Positions 1 through 5,036 of a DNA stretch of 8,547 nucleotides are shown piece after piece. The notes below the pieces were generated by a model. That model made no database searches. It worked only from the letters and a program-made list of their open reading frames with translations, and had not been told where the DNA came from. The position numbers and the translations under genes were made by a program. Every line of letters begins with the position of its first letter. Position 1 is the stretch's first letter. Source of the DNA: a bacterium (GTDB lineage Bacteria; Desulfobacterota; DSWW01); assembly GCA_030609865.1 (NCBI GenBank), contig JAUWSZ010000067.1:1-8547 (forward strand), read 5' to 3'.

Positions 1-774
1 AACATCTCGATCGCACTCGAAATGCCACTGTTGTTGAAGGGGGAGCCGGGCACGGGGAAGACCCTCCTCGCACACGCCCTTGCGGAGAGCCTGGACATGA
101 GGCTCATCGTGCTGAACGTGAAGAGCAACATGAAGGCTGTCGATTCCCTCTACCTGTACGACACCCTCACGCGGCTCAACGACAGTCGCTTCTCCGATTC
201 GGGCAGAGACGTGAGCGACATCAAGAACTACATCCGCATGGGGAAGATCGGCCAGTCCTTCACCGCAGAGGAACGGGTTATTCTCCTCATCGACGAGATC
301 GACAAGGCGGACAGCGACTTTCAGGATGACCTGCTGGACGTGCTCGACCAGATGACCTTTGACATCGTCGAGATCGATGAGACCCTCAAGGCCCTCCATC
401 GGCCGGTGGTGATCATCACCTCGAACGCCAAGAAGGATCTGAGCGATCCCTTCCTCGGCCGATGTAATTTCCACCACATCGCCTTCCCTGACCCGGCCTT
501 CATGCGGCGCATCGTGGAGGCGCACTTCCCGGAAATCGAAGATCGGCTGGCCAAGGCGTGCATCGAGAGCTTCTTCAGGTTGCGGGCCCTTCCCCAAGTG
601 GAGAAGAAACCGGCAACCCGGGAGTTGCTCAACTGGATCCGCGCCCTCCGCATGGACCCTGACTTTGACCCCAAAGTCCTCCAACAGGCCCAGGACGTCC
701 CCTTTCTCGGAGTCTTGTTCAAGAAGAGCGCAGATTTCGAGCACGCGCAGAACTGGAACTCTTATTCGAGGTAG
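1..774 (+). CDS. MoxR-family AAA+ ATPase, 5' end outside the window
   Basis: This is a P-loop AAA+ ATPase of the MoxR/CoxD type, a class that uses ATP hydrolysis to remodel or activate protein complexes together with a VWA partner. The frame is open to base 1: seven codons (NISIALE) precede the first ATG at 22 and match the helix normally found before Walker A, so the true start lies off the left edge. Counting from that ATG, I see Walker A GEPGTGKT (residues 7-14), Walker B LLIDEID (88-94), sensor 1 ITSN (132-135), an arginine-finger candidate R147 in FLGRC, and a sensor-2-like R200 in KPATRELL. All ATPase residues look intact. The VWA gene starts 8 bases after the TAG stop, so the two are co-transcribed and probably partners. 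The family call is secure. The client protein cannot be read from this window, and no CO-dehydrogenase genes are visible. Confidence 0.9.
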   Translation, partial: NISIALEMPLLLKGEPGTGKTLLAHALAESLDMRLIVLNVKSNMKAVDSLYLYDTLTRLNDSRFSDSGRDVSDIKNYIRMGKIGQSFTAEERVILLIDEIDKADSDFQDDLLDVLDQMTFDIVEIDETLKALHRPVVIITSNAKKDLSDPFLGRCNFHHIAFPDPAFMRRIVEAHFPEIEDRLAKACIESFFRLRALPQVEKKPATRELLNWIRALRMDPDFDPKVLQQAQDVPFLGVLFKKSADFEHAQNWNSYSR

Positions 775-782
775 GCTGCAAC

Positions 783-1985
783 ATGTTTGTCGAGTTTTTC
801 TATACCCTCCGAAAGGCCGGGGTTCCGGCCACGCCGACCGCCTTCCTGCGTCTGCAGAAGGCCCTTGACCTGGGCATGATCGAGTCCCTGGAGGATTTCT
901 ACGTCGCGGCAAGGGCGATCATGGTGAAGAGCGAACGCTACTTCGACCTCTACGACAGGATCTTTGCGCACCATTTCTACGGCGTGGAACAGGAAGAGGA
1001 CTGGGAACAAGAGCTGGAGGAATCCATCCGAATGCTCTTGAACGAATGGCTCCGTGACCCGAAAGAACTTGCGGAAATGCTGGGTATCGACCCGGAGTCG
1101 TTGCCCGACCTGAGCCCGGAAGAGCTCGTGAAGTACTTCTTGGAAAGACTGAAGGAGCAGACCGAGAGACACGACGGGGGCAACAAATGGATCGGCACAG
1201 GGGGCACCTCCCCTGTCGGCCATTCCGGATTCCACCCGGGTGGGATGCGCGTGGGCGGGATGTCAAGGGGCAAATCGGCCATCAAGGTGGCCCTGGAGCG
1301 GCGCTACCGCGACTACACGCAGAACACCCGCCTGACCTCCTCCCAGGTCGGAGAAGCCCTGCGTCGGCTGCGACACATGACGCCGGCCGGACCGAAGGAC
1401 GATCTGGACATCGAGGAGACGATACGCCAGACGGTCAAGCTCGGGGGGGAAATCGATATTGTTTTCAAGCGGAGCCTGCGCGACCGCCTCAAGATCATCC
1501 TGATGATCGACAACGGCGGCTGGAGCATGGAACCTTACGTGGAGGTCGTGCAAACGCTCTTCAACTATGCCCAGGCGCAGTTCAAAGACTTGAAGATCTT
1601 CTATTTTCACAACTGCATCTACGACCGGGTGTGGGAGGACCCCCAACGCTGCCACAAGCCCTTCCCCACGACCGATTTCCCGAGGCTCGACCCCACCTAC
1701 CGGCTCATCTATGTCGGGGACGCCGCCATGGCGCCCTACGAACTCGAACACCCACGGGGATGCATCGATTACAGCGAGAAGCAGTCCCGGGCGTCGATCG
1801 AGTGGCTCCAATTCCTCGCAGACGTCTTCCGGCACTCCGCGTGGCTGAACCCGATGGTGACCTTCTCCACGGACTACTCGCACGGGTCCTACACCCAGCG
1901 CGAGATCGCGGGCATCGTTCCGATGTTTCCCTTGAGCCTGGAAGGTCTGGAGCGTGCGGTGTATCACCTGATGGCGAAGAACTGA
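783..1985 (+). CDS. VWA domain protein, CoxE-like partner of the MoxR ATPase
   Basis: This 400-residue soluble protein has no signal peptide or membrane helix. Residues 1-125 are a helical, acidic region typical of CoxE-type proteins. Residues 137-160 carry a Gly-rich stretch (GTGGTSPVGHSGFHPGG) that I associate with this VWA family. The VWA fold begins near residue 236: hydrophobic strand LKIILMID, then the metal-site loop D243-N-G-G-W-S-M, strand KIFYFHN, and GDAAMAPYE (312-320), where D313 may be the distal metal ligand. The first loop lacks the textbook DxSxS spacing, so metal binding may differ or be absent. The family is thought to bind a substrate or metal cofactor complex that the cognate MoxR ATPase acts on. 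The start follows the ATPase stop by 8 bases, and its ribosome-binding sequence (GAGGTAGG, 768-775) overlaps that stop codon, suggesting translational coupling. The exact biological role is unknown. Confidence 0.85.
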   Translation: MFVEFFYTLRKAGVPATPTAFLRLQKALDLGMIESLEDFYVAARAIMVKSERYFDLYDRIFAHHFYGVEQEEDWEQELEESIRMLLNEWLRDPKELAEMLGIDPESLPDLSPEELVKYFLERLKEQTERHDGGNKWIGTGGTSPVGHSGFHPGGMRVGGMSRGKSAIKVALERRYRDYTQNTRLTSSQVGEALRRLRHMTPAGPKDDLDIEETIRQTVKLGGEIDIVFKRSLRDRLKIILMIDNGGWSMEPYVEVVQTLFNYAQAQFKDLKIFYFHNCIYDRVWEDPQRCHKPFPTTDFPRLDPTYRLIYVGDAAMAPYELEHPRGCIDYSEKQSRASIEWLQFLADVFRHSAWLNPMVTFSTDYSHGSYTQREIAGIVPMFPLSLEGLERAVYHLMAKN

Positions 1986-2014
1986 GCCCTCAATGGGCGG
2001 TCCGCTTGCGGACC
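1986..2014. repeat. Two tandem small hairpins at the convergent gene junction
   Basis: GCCC-TCAAT-GGGC (1986-1998) is followed immediately by a second inverted repeat, GGTCCG-CTTG-CGGACC (1999-2014). Together they begin one base after the VWA stop codon, and they cover the last codons of the opposing cyclase gene. Both transcripts would fold here. No run of T follows on either strand, so this is not a canonical intrinsic terminator. It could still act as a 3'-end stabiliser or a weak bidirectional stop. The structure is seen in the sequence; the function is a guess. Confidence 0.35.
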
Positions 2015-3246
2015 ACGTTCAGCCGGTTTCTTCCCAGCCGTTTCGCCCGGTACAAGGCCCGGTCGGCCGATTCCAGCACGGCCATCACGTCATCCTTCCC
2101 CGATCTTCCGGCCGCCAGCCCGCCGCTCACGGTGATACGCAGGTTCGTTTTCTTCTTCTTTCCTCCCACCGGGATTCGCATCTGGGCGATCGATGAGACA
2201 ACCTCCCGTCCCACCTTCTCCGCGTACTCGAGAGAGGTGCCCGGAAAGACGACCAGGAGTTCCTCCCCTCCGTACCGGCACGTAATCCCCCGGGGCAGGG
2301 CCTTTTCACGAACCTTCTGCGCCACCTCATACAGAACCCTGTCCCCGACCATGTGACCGTGCCGATCATTGACCTTCTTGAAATGATCGAGGTCAAAGAG
2401 GGCCAGGGCAAACCGCTTGCCCAGAGACTTGCCCTTCCCCTGTAGAATGTTGTTGCAGTGGCCTCGATTGTAGATGTTCAGGAGCTGGTCATAGTGGGCA
2501 TGATGGGAGAGACTGGCCGTATGGTTCGCCAGCACCATCAGGGCCAGCGCAATCGGCACCAGGTGCAGGAGCAGGATTTCTCGCTCCGACCCTCTAACGA
2601 GGAAGGCAATCGAGAACAGGACGAGAAAGGCCGTGATCGACCAGGCGTAAGGATCGCGTCTCCGGACGGACAGGATGTGCGCCAGGACGGCGACAATCAC
2701 GTTCAGAGCGAGAACGATCGGCATCTGCTGATTCATCATCCAGGGAACATGTTCTTTCATGGCCGGCGACAGAGCATCCGGGCAGGCGGCGAGGAGGACC
2801 AACTCGAGAAGGATGAACAAGGCGAGGCAGAAACGGGTCAAGAGCTTCGGGAGATACGAGGGCACGAGTGCAAGGAGAAGAAGATCCGTGCTGTACAACA
2901 GGTACAGGAGAAGGTGGACCCCTTCGTCCTTTCCGATCTTGTGGATCTCCCCGCTCGGCATCTGGAACCCGATGAAATAGAGCATACTGAAGACGCCCAT
3001 CATCAGAAACAGGAAACTGGCAAGGAGGATCTTGACGTTGTAGAGGCTCCGGTAGGTAAAAAGGGCCAGAACCAGGGTAAGGAGGTACAGGATCAGGGAT
3101 TGATAAACAAAGGGGGCGGCTAAGAGGTAGTTCCGGATCCTGTTCCAGCTCTCGAAGGAAAACTGCTCGAGCAGGAACAGGCCAACGATGGCCCCCAACA
3201 AGATCCAGAAAGGGAGGGCCGCTGAAGAAAATAGGAATCGCTTCAT
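1990..3246 (-). CDS. Membrane-bound GGDEF diguanylate cyclase
   Basis: This 418-residue protein should make cyclic di-GMP from two GTP at the cytoplasmic membrane. The first 240 residues contain about eight hydrophobic helices (roughly 6-27, 41-64, 71-94, 109-132, 136-155, 174-194, 200-217, 223-241) and match no sensor domain I recognise. The GGDEF domain starts near YDQLLNIYNR (residue 252). It has the metal/substrate loop FDLDHFKKVND (284-294), the active loop RYGGEEL (324-330; Leu replaces the usual Phe), ITVSGG, and the closing ADRALYRAKRLGRN. The RxxD product-inhibition site expected just before the active loop reads L-P-R-G, so feedback inhibition by that site is lost. I chose the ATG at 3246. 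An in-frame TTG at 3264 would add six residues and leave only 6 bases after the kinase-like gene's stop. Neither start has a strong ribosome-binding site, so translation probably couples to the upstream gene. No EAL domain is present. Confidence 0.88.
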   Translation of the reverse strand: MKRFLFSSAALPFWILLGAIVGLFLLEQFSFESWNRIRNYLLAAPFVYQSLILYLLTLVLALFTYRSLYNVKILLASFLFLMMGVFSMLYFIGFQMPSGEIHKIGKDEGVHLLLYLLYSTDLLLLALVPSYLPKLLTRFCLALFILLELVLLAACPDALSPAMKEHVPWMMNQQMPIVLALNVIVAVLAHILSVRRRDPYAWSITAFLVLFSIAFLVRGSEREILLLHLVPIALALMVLANHTASLSHHAHYDQLLNIYNRGHCNNILQGKGKSLGKRFALALFDLDHFKKVNDRHGHMVGDRVLYEVAQKVREKALPRGITCRYGGEELLVVFPGTSLEYAEKVGREVVSSIAQMRIPVGGKKKKTNLRITVSGGLAAGRSGKDDVMAVLESADRALYRAKRLGRNRLNVVRKRTAH

Positions 3247-3270
3247 TTCATCCAGGGAGACCAACCTAGA

Positions 3271-3819
3271 TCAAGTCTCCACGGGGATGCCTGCATCCGC
3301 GATGTCGAACTCAACTTTCTTGATCTCCTTGAACGAACGGACAACCTCCATGATGTCTTCCTCGCTCCTCTGTAACCCCCTGGTCAACGGACCGGCACTC
3401 AAAAACTTTCCGTTGATACGGGCCACATGGCGGGAAACCTGCACGTCCAGGTGCATCCCCTTCGTGCGATCCTCCTGGGCCAGTTTCAACTGAATCTGGC
3501 AGGCCAGGGCACACTCATCGATGATCTTCTTCCTTTCAGGAGTATCCTGGAAGCCCGGCTGTTGAACCCCCTTCTCGATCATCGAGCAGGCCGTGTCCAG
3601 GCTCAGGAACTCGAGATTGATCACCACGTCGTACAGAGAGGGGTCCAGCCAGTCCACATTGTACAGGAACTTGGTCCACTGGCTTCGACTTTTGTCCACC
3701 TGTTCGATGTGTTTCGCCGCCTCTTCGTCACTGAGTCCCTGCTTTTTCCTCACCATACGCACGCGGTACGCCATGGGGGCTATCAATCTAACCTTGAAGA
3801 CCCCCGGAAGCTTATTCAA
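3271..3819 (-). CDS. C-terminal fragment of the cytidylate kinase-like protein, possible reinitiation product (182 aa)
   Basis: This fragment begins at a TTG four codons beyond the TAA. The stop codon and the next bases read TAAGGG, a weak ribosome-binding match with about nine bases before the TTG, so reinitiation is conceivable. An in-frame ATG follows at 3774. The fragment holds the second half of the kinase-like fold (DEEAAKHIEQVDKSR, then DWLDPSLYDVVINLE) and the BON-like tail. It ends 6 bases before the cyclase's possible TTG start. Without reinitiation or readthrough it would not be made. Confidence 0.4.
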   Translation of the reverse strand: MNKLPGVFKVRLIAPMAYRVRMVRKKQGLSDEEAAKHIEQVDKSRSQWTKFLYNVDWLDPSLYDVVINLEFLSLDTACSMIEKGVQQPGFQDTPERKKIIDECALACQIQLKLAQEDRTKGMHLDVQVSRHVARINGKFLSAGPLTRGLQRSEEDIMEVVRSFKEIKKVEFDIADAGIPVET

Positions 3820-3831
3820 GAGCAGATGCCC

Positions 3832-4119
3832 TTAATGCCCGTGATAGATGAAATCCCCTTCTTGTGCCCGCTCCGCCAGCGCCGTCTGGATGGCCACGAG
3901 GTACGGCCTGCGCTCATCGTTTCCGCCGAGTCTCCGCTGAATAAGGCTGGGCACCTTATGGAGTTGCTGGTCGAGCAGATTCTCGGCAATGCCGTACCGG
4001 GAGGCGGCATCTCGTATCACCTCTCGCGAAATGGCGGGTATGCCCAGCCGACCCGCGAGGCATTCCGCCAATGCTTCACCACCACTCAACGTTCCCCTCG
4101 AGATCGTCACAATTGCCAT
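3832..4119 (-). CDS. N-terminal fragment of the cytidylate kinase-like protein (95 aa)
   Basis: This is the product expected if the TAA at 3832-3834 terminates normally. It keeps the nucleotide-binding loop (residues 7-19), the ISREVIRDAASRYG helix and the YLVAIQTALAERA helix, and it ends at FIYHGH. It lacks the lid and the nucleoside-monophosphate-binding part, so on its own it is unlikely to be a working kinase. Translation initiation is well supported: AGGAG with a 6-base spacer before ATG at 4119. It lies 72 bases downstream of the MerR stop codon. Confidence 0.55.
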   Translation of the reverse strand: MAIVTISRGTLSGGEALAECLAGRLGIPAISREVIRDAASRYGIAENLLDQQLHKVPSLIQRRLGGNDERRPYLVAIQTALAERAQEGDFIYHGH

Positions 4120-4124
4120 GGGGT

Positions 4125-4130
4125 TCTCCT
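4125..4130 (-). promoter_or_regulatory. Ribosome-binding site of the cytidylate kinase-like gene
   Basis: AGGAGA sits 5 bases upstream of the ATG at 4119. It shows that the N-terminal half of the interrupted gene retains a good translation start, which matters when deciding whether the locus is dead. Confidence 0.7.
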
Positions 4131-4160
4131 AATGACCTTAGGTATCTGCGCCCGGTAGCC

Positions 4161-4190
4161 GCCCTGCCGAGTCATTCGACCCGGGAGGGC
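4161..4190 (-). repeat. Strong GC hairpin directly after the MerR gene
   Basis: Starting one base past the MerR stop codon, the - strand reads GCCCTCCCGGGTC, GAAT, GACTCGGCAGGGC. The 13-position stem has one C-C mismatch and one G-T pair around a GAAT loop. No T tract follows, so it is not a standard intrinsic terminator. It may protect the 3' end of the upstream mRNA or partly separate pheST-ihfA-merR from the two downstream genes. Confidence 0.45.
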
Positions 4191-4191
4191 C

Positions 4192-4626
4192 TTACTCGGA
4201 CAGGATCTTCTGGATCTCTTTCAGCTCCTGAATCACCTGGTCCAGGGCGGATTTGCTCTTCCCTTTCTCGAACAGGAGCTCCGGCTGCGAAATCCTCCCG
4301 TACCCCAATTCCTTCAGCTTCTTCCGCGCTCCATTGATCGTGTACCGCTCTTCATAGAGCAGATCCTTGATCCTGAAGATCAGCTCCACGTCACTCTTTC
4401 GGTAAAGGCGCTGGCGGGAGCGACTCTTGGAAGGGTTGACCATCTTGAACTCGGATTCCCAGTAGCGGAGAACGTAGGGCTTCACCCCTGTGATCTCGGC
4501 TACCTCACCGATCTTGAAGTAGAGCTTGTCCGGAATCGGATAGGTCTTTTTCGAAGCGGCCCGCTTGGCTACAGCGCTCATATCGATACCCCCTATCTGT
4601 GGGAACTGGGCATGCGTGACACTCAT
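4192..4626 (-). CDS. Short MerR-family transcriptional regulator
   Basis: This 144-residue DNA-binding protein has a MerR winged helix at residues 36-78: [24 protein letters not shown], then the wing with [16 protein letters not shown]. After it come the second helical unit ([24 protein letters not shown]) and a charged C-terminal helix likely to form the dimer coiled coil. There is no effector-binding domain and no metal-binding cysteine, so it probably does not sense a small ligand. This short MerR form is often found behind ihfA in deltaproteobacteria. Two starts are possible. ATG at 4626 has a perfect GGAGGTGA site 6 bases upstream. ATG at 4581 has AGGGGG at good spacing and gives a 129-residue protein that begins nearer the conserved part. 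I prefer 4626 for its ribosome-binding site. Its targets are unknown. Confidence 0.9.
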   Translation of the reverse strand: MSVTHAQFPQIGGIDMSAVAKRAASKKTYPIPDKLYFKIGEVAEITGVKPYVLRYWESEFKMVNPSKSRSRQRLYRKSDVELIFRIKDLLYEERYTINGARKKLKELGYGRISQPELLFEKGKSKSALDQVIQELKEIQKILSE

Positions 4627-4632
4627 CCACAA

Positions 4633-4640
4633 TCACCTCC
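4633..4640 (-). promoter_or_regulatory. Perfect ribosome-binding site deciding the MerR start
   Basis: GGAGGTGA is fully complementary to the usual 16S rRNA 3' end and lies 6 bases before ATG 4626. It is the strongest translation signal I found in the window. It argues for the longer MerR protein, although a second, weaker site (AGGGGG, 4589-4594) serves ATG 4581. Confidence 0.65.
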
Positions 4641-4668
4641 CCTTCCCCCCCATCGTTTCCCAGCACGA

Positions 4669-4962
4669 CTATGGTGAATCCTCTTGCCCATCGTTCATGG
4701 CCTTTTTCAGAACCTGGCTGGGTTTAAAGGTGAGCACGTTCCTTGCCGTAATGGTGATTCCATCGCCTGTCTGGGGGTTCCTTCCCTTTCGCGAATTCTT
4801 CTCCTTCACCATGAAGGTGCCGAAGCCTGAGATTTTTACCTTTTCACCCTTTTCCAGGGTCTCCTTCAGGATCTCGAAGACGCTCTCCACAACATCCGAT
4901 GATTCGGTCTTCGAGATGCCCACTTTCTCATAGATGGCCGCCACGATATCTGCTTTGGTCAT
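4669..4962 (-). CDS. ihfA: Integration host factor alpha subunit
   Basis: This 97-residue protein is a DNA-bending histone-like factor of the HU/IHF family (E. coli IHF-alpha has 99 residues). The N-terminal helices MTKADIVAAIYEKVG... form the dimer body. The family signature GFGTFMVKEKNSRKGRNPQTG (46-66) contains the arm with the intercalating proline P63. ITARNVLTF after the arm favours IHF-alpha over HU. It normally pairs with IHF-beta, encoded elsewhere, to kink DNA in transcription, replication and recombination. Its position right behind pheT matches the classic pheST-ihfA order and supports the alpha assignment. I chose ATG 4962, with GGGAGGG upstream, over a TTG 24 bases earlier. A possible dedicated promoter lies in the 74-base gap after pheT. 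Confidence 0.93.
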   Translation of the reverse strand: MTKADIVAAIYEKVGISKTESSDVVESVFEILKETLEKGEKVKISGFGTFMVKEKNSRKGRNPQTGDGITITARNVLTFKPSQVLKKAMNDGQEDSP

Positions 4963-5002
4963 AAATTGTGCCCTCCCCCCATGCAAATGGACGTTTACCG
5001 GA

Positions 5003-5032
5003 ACAATACCCTTTCCTCATCCTTTGAGACAA
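5003..5032 (-). promoter_or_regulatory. Possible sigma-70-like promoter for ihfA
   Basis: On the - strand, TTGTCT (5027-5032) and TATTGT (5003-5008) are separated by 18 bases. Each matches the -35 and -10 consensus at four of six positions. A start near 4996 would leave a leader of about 35 bases before ihfA. In E. coli ihfA also has a promoter of its own at the end of pheST. The match is modest, so this is a suggestion only. Confidence 0.3.
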
Positions 5033-5036
5033 GGAT
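5019..5036. repeat. Inverted repeat after pheT, overlapping the putative ihfA -35 box
   Basis: ATCCTT (5019-5024) and AAGGAT (5031-5036) form a perfect six-base inverted repeat around six bases, beginning immediately after the pheT stop codon. It could be an operator covering the -35 element or a weak RNA hairpin. No T run follows on the - strand. Confidence 0.35.

Larger units (their letters stand above)
3271..4119 (-). pseudogene. Cytidylate kinase-like protein with BON-like C-terminus, broken by an in-frame TAA
   Basis: Read through a single TAA at 3832-3834, this stretch encodes one continuous protein of about 281 residues with no frameshift. The N-terminal part (1-95) has the modified P-loop SRGTLSGGEALAE, which lacks the Walker lysine as is usual in the cytidylate kinase-like family. 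The stop falls inside G-H-x-G-H-L-L-L, where x is normally a sense codon. After it come RLIAPMAYRV, a D-x-x-R segment in VDKSRSQW, and DWLDPSLYDVVINLEFLS, all kinase-family landmarks. The last 60 residues (LDVQV...INGKFL...VVRSF) resemble a BON domain, an alpha/beta module associated with phospholipids or envelopes. A strong site AGGAG (4126-4130) precedes the ATG. The substrate of such proteins is unknown, and nucleotide kinase activity should not be assumed. The intact flanking frame implies a very recent mutation, a sequencing error, a split protein, or readthrough. Confidence 0.75.

Noticed and set aside
1187..2356. Long + strand open frame overlapping the VWA gene and the cyclase 3' end
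   Set aside because: It runs in another frame over the VWA gene and crosses into the opposing cyclase. Composition is Arg/Pro-rich shadow sequence with no motif.
2458..3123. + strand open frame of about 220 codons opposite the cyclase membrane region
   Set aside because: The hydrophilic, Gln/Glu-rich product is what hydrophobic helices give when read antisense. The cyclase frame has clear family motifs.
3832..3834. TAA reassigned to a sense codon in this organism
   Set aside because: TAA ends pheS and the MerR gene at their normal family lengths, and TAG and TGA also serve as stops here.
3826..3840. Direct repeat GGGCAT-TAA-GGGCAT suggesting a small duplication
   Set aside because: The two copies encode the natural G-H-x-G-H motif of the family, so no insertion is needed to explain them.
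3820..3840. Frameshift as the cause of the split kinase-like gene
   Set aside because: Both halves are in the same frame. Only a stop codon separates them.
4145..4191. tRNA T-arm-like GGGTCGAATGACT in the merR to kinase-like gap
   Set aside because: No acceptor, D or anticodon stem can be built around it. It is explained by the hairpin.
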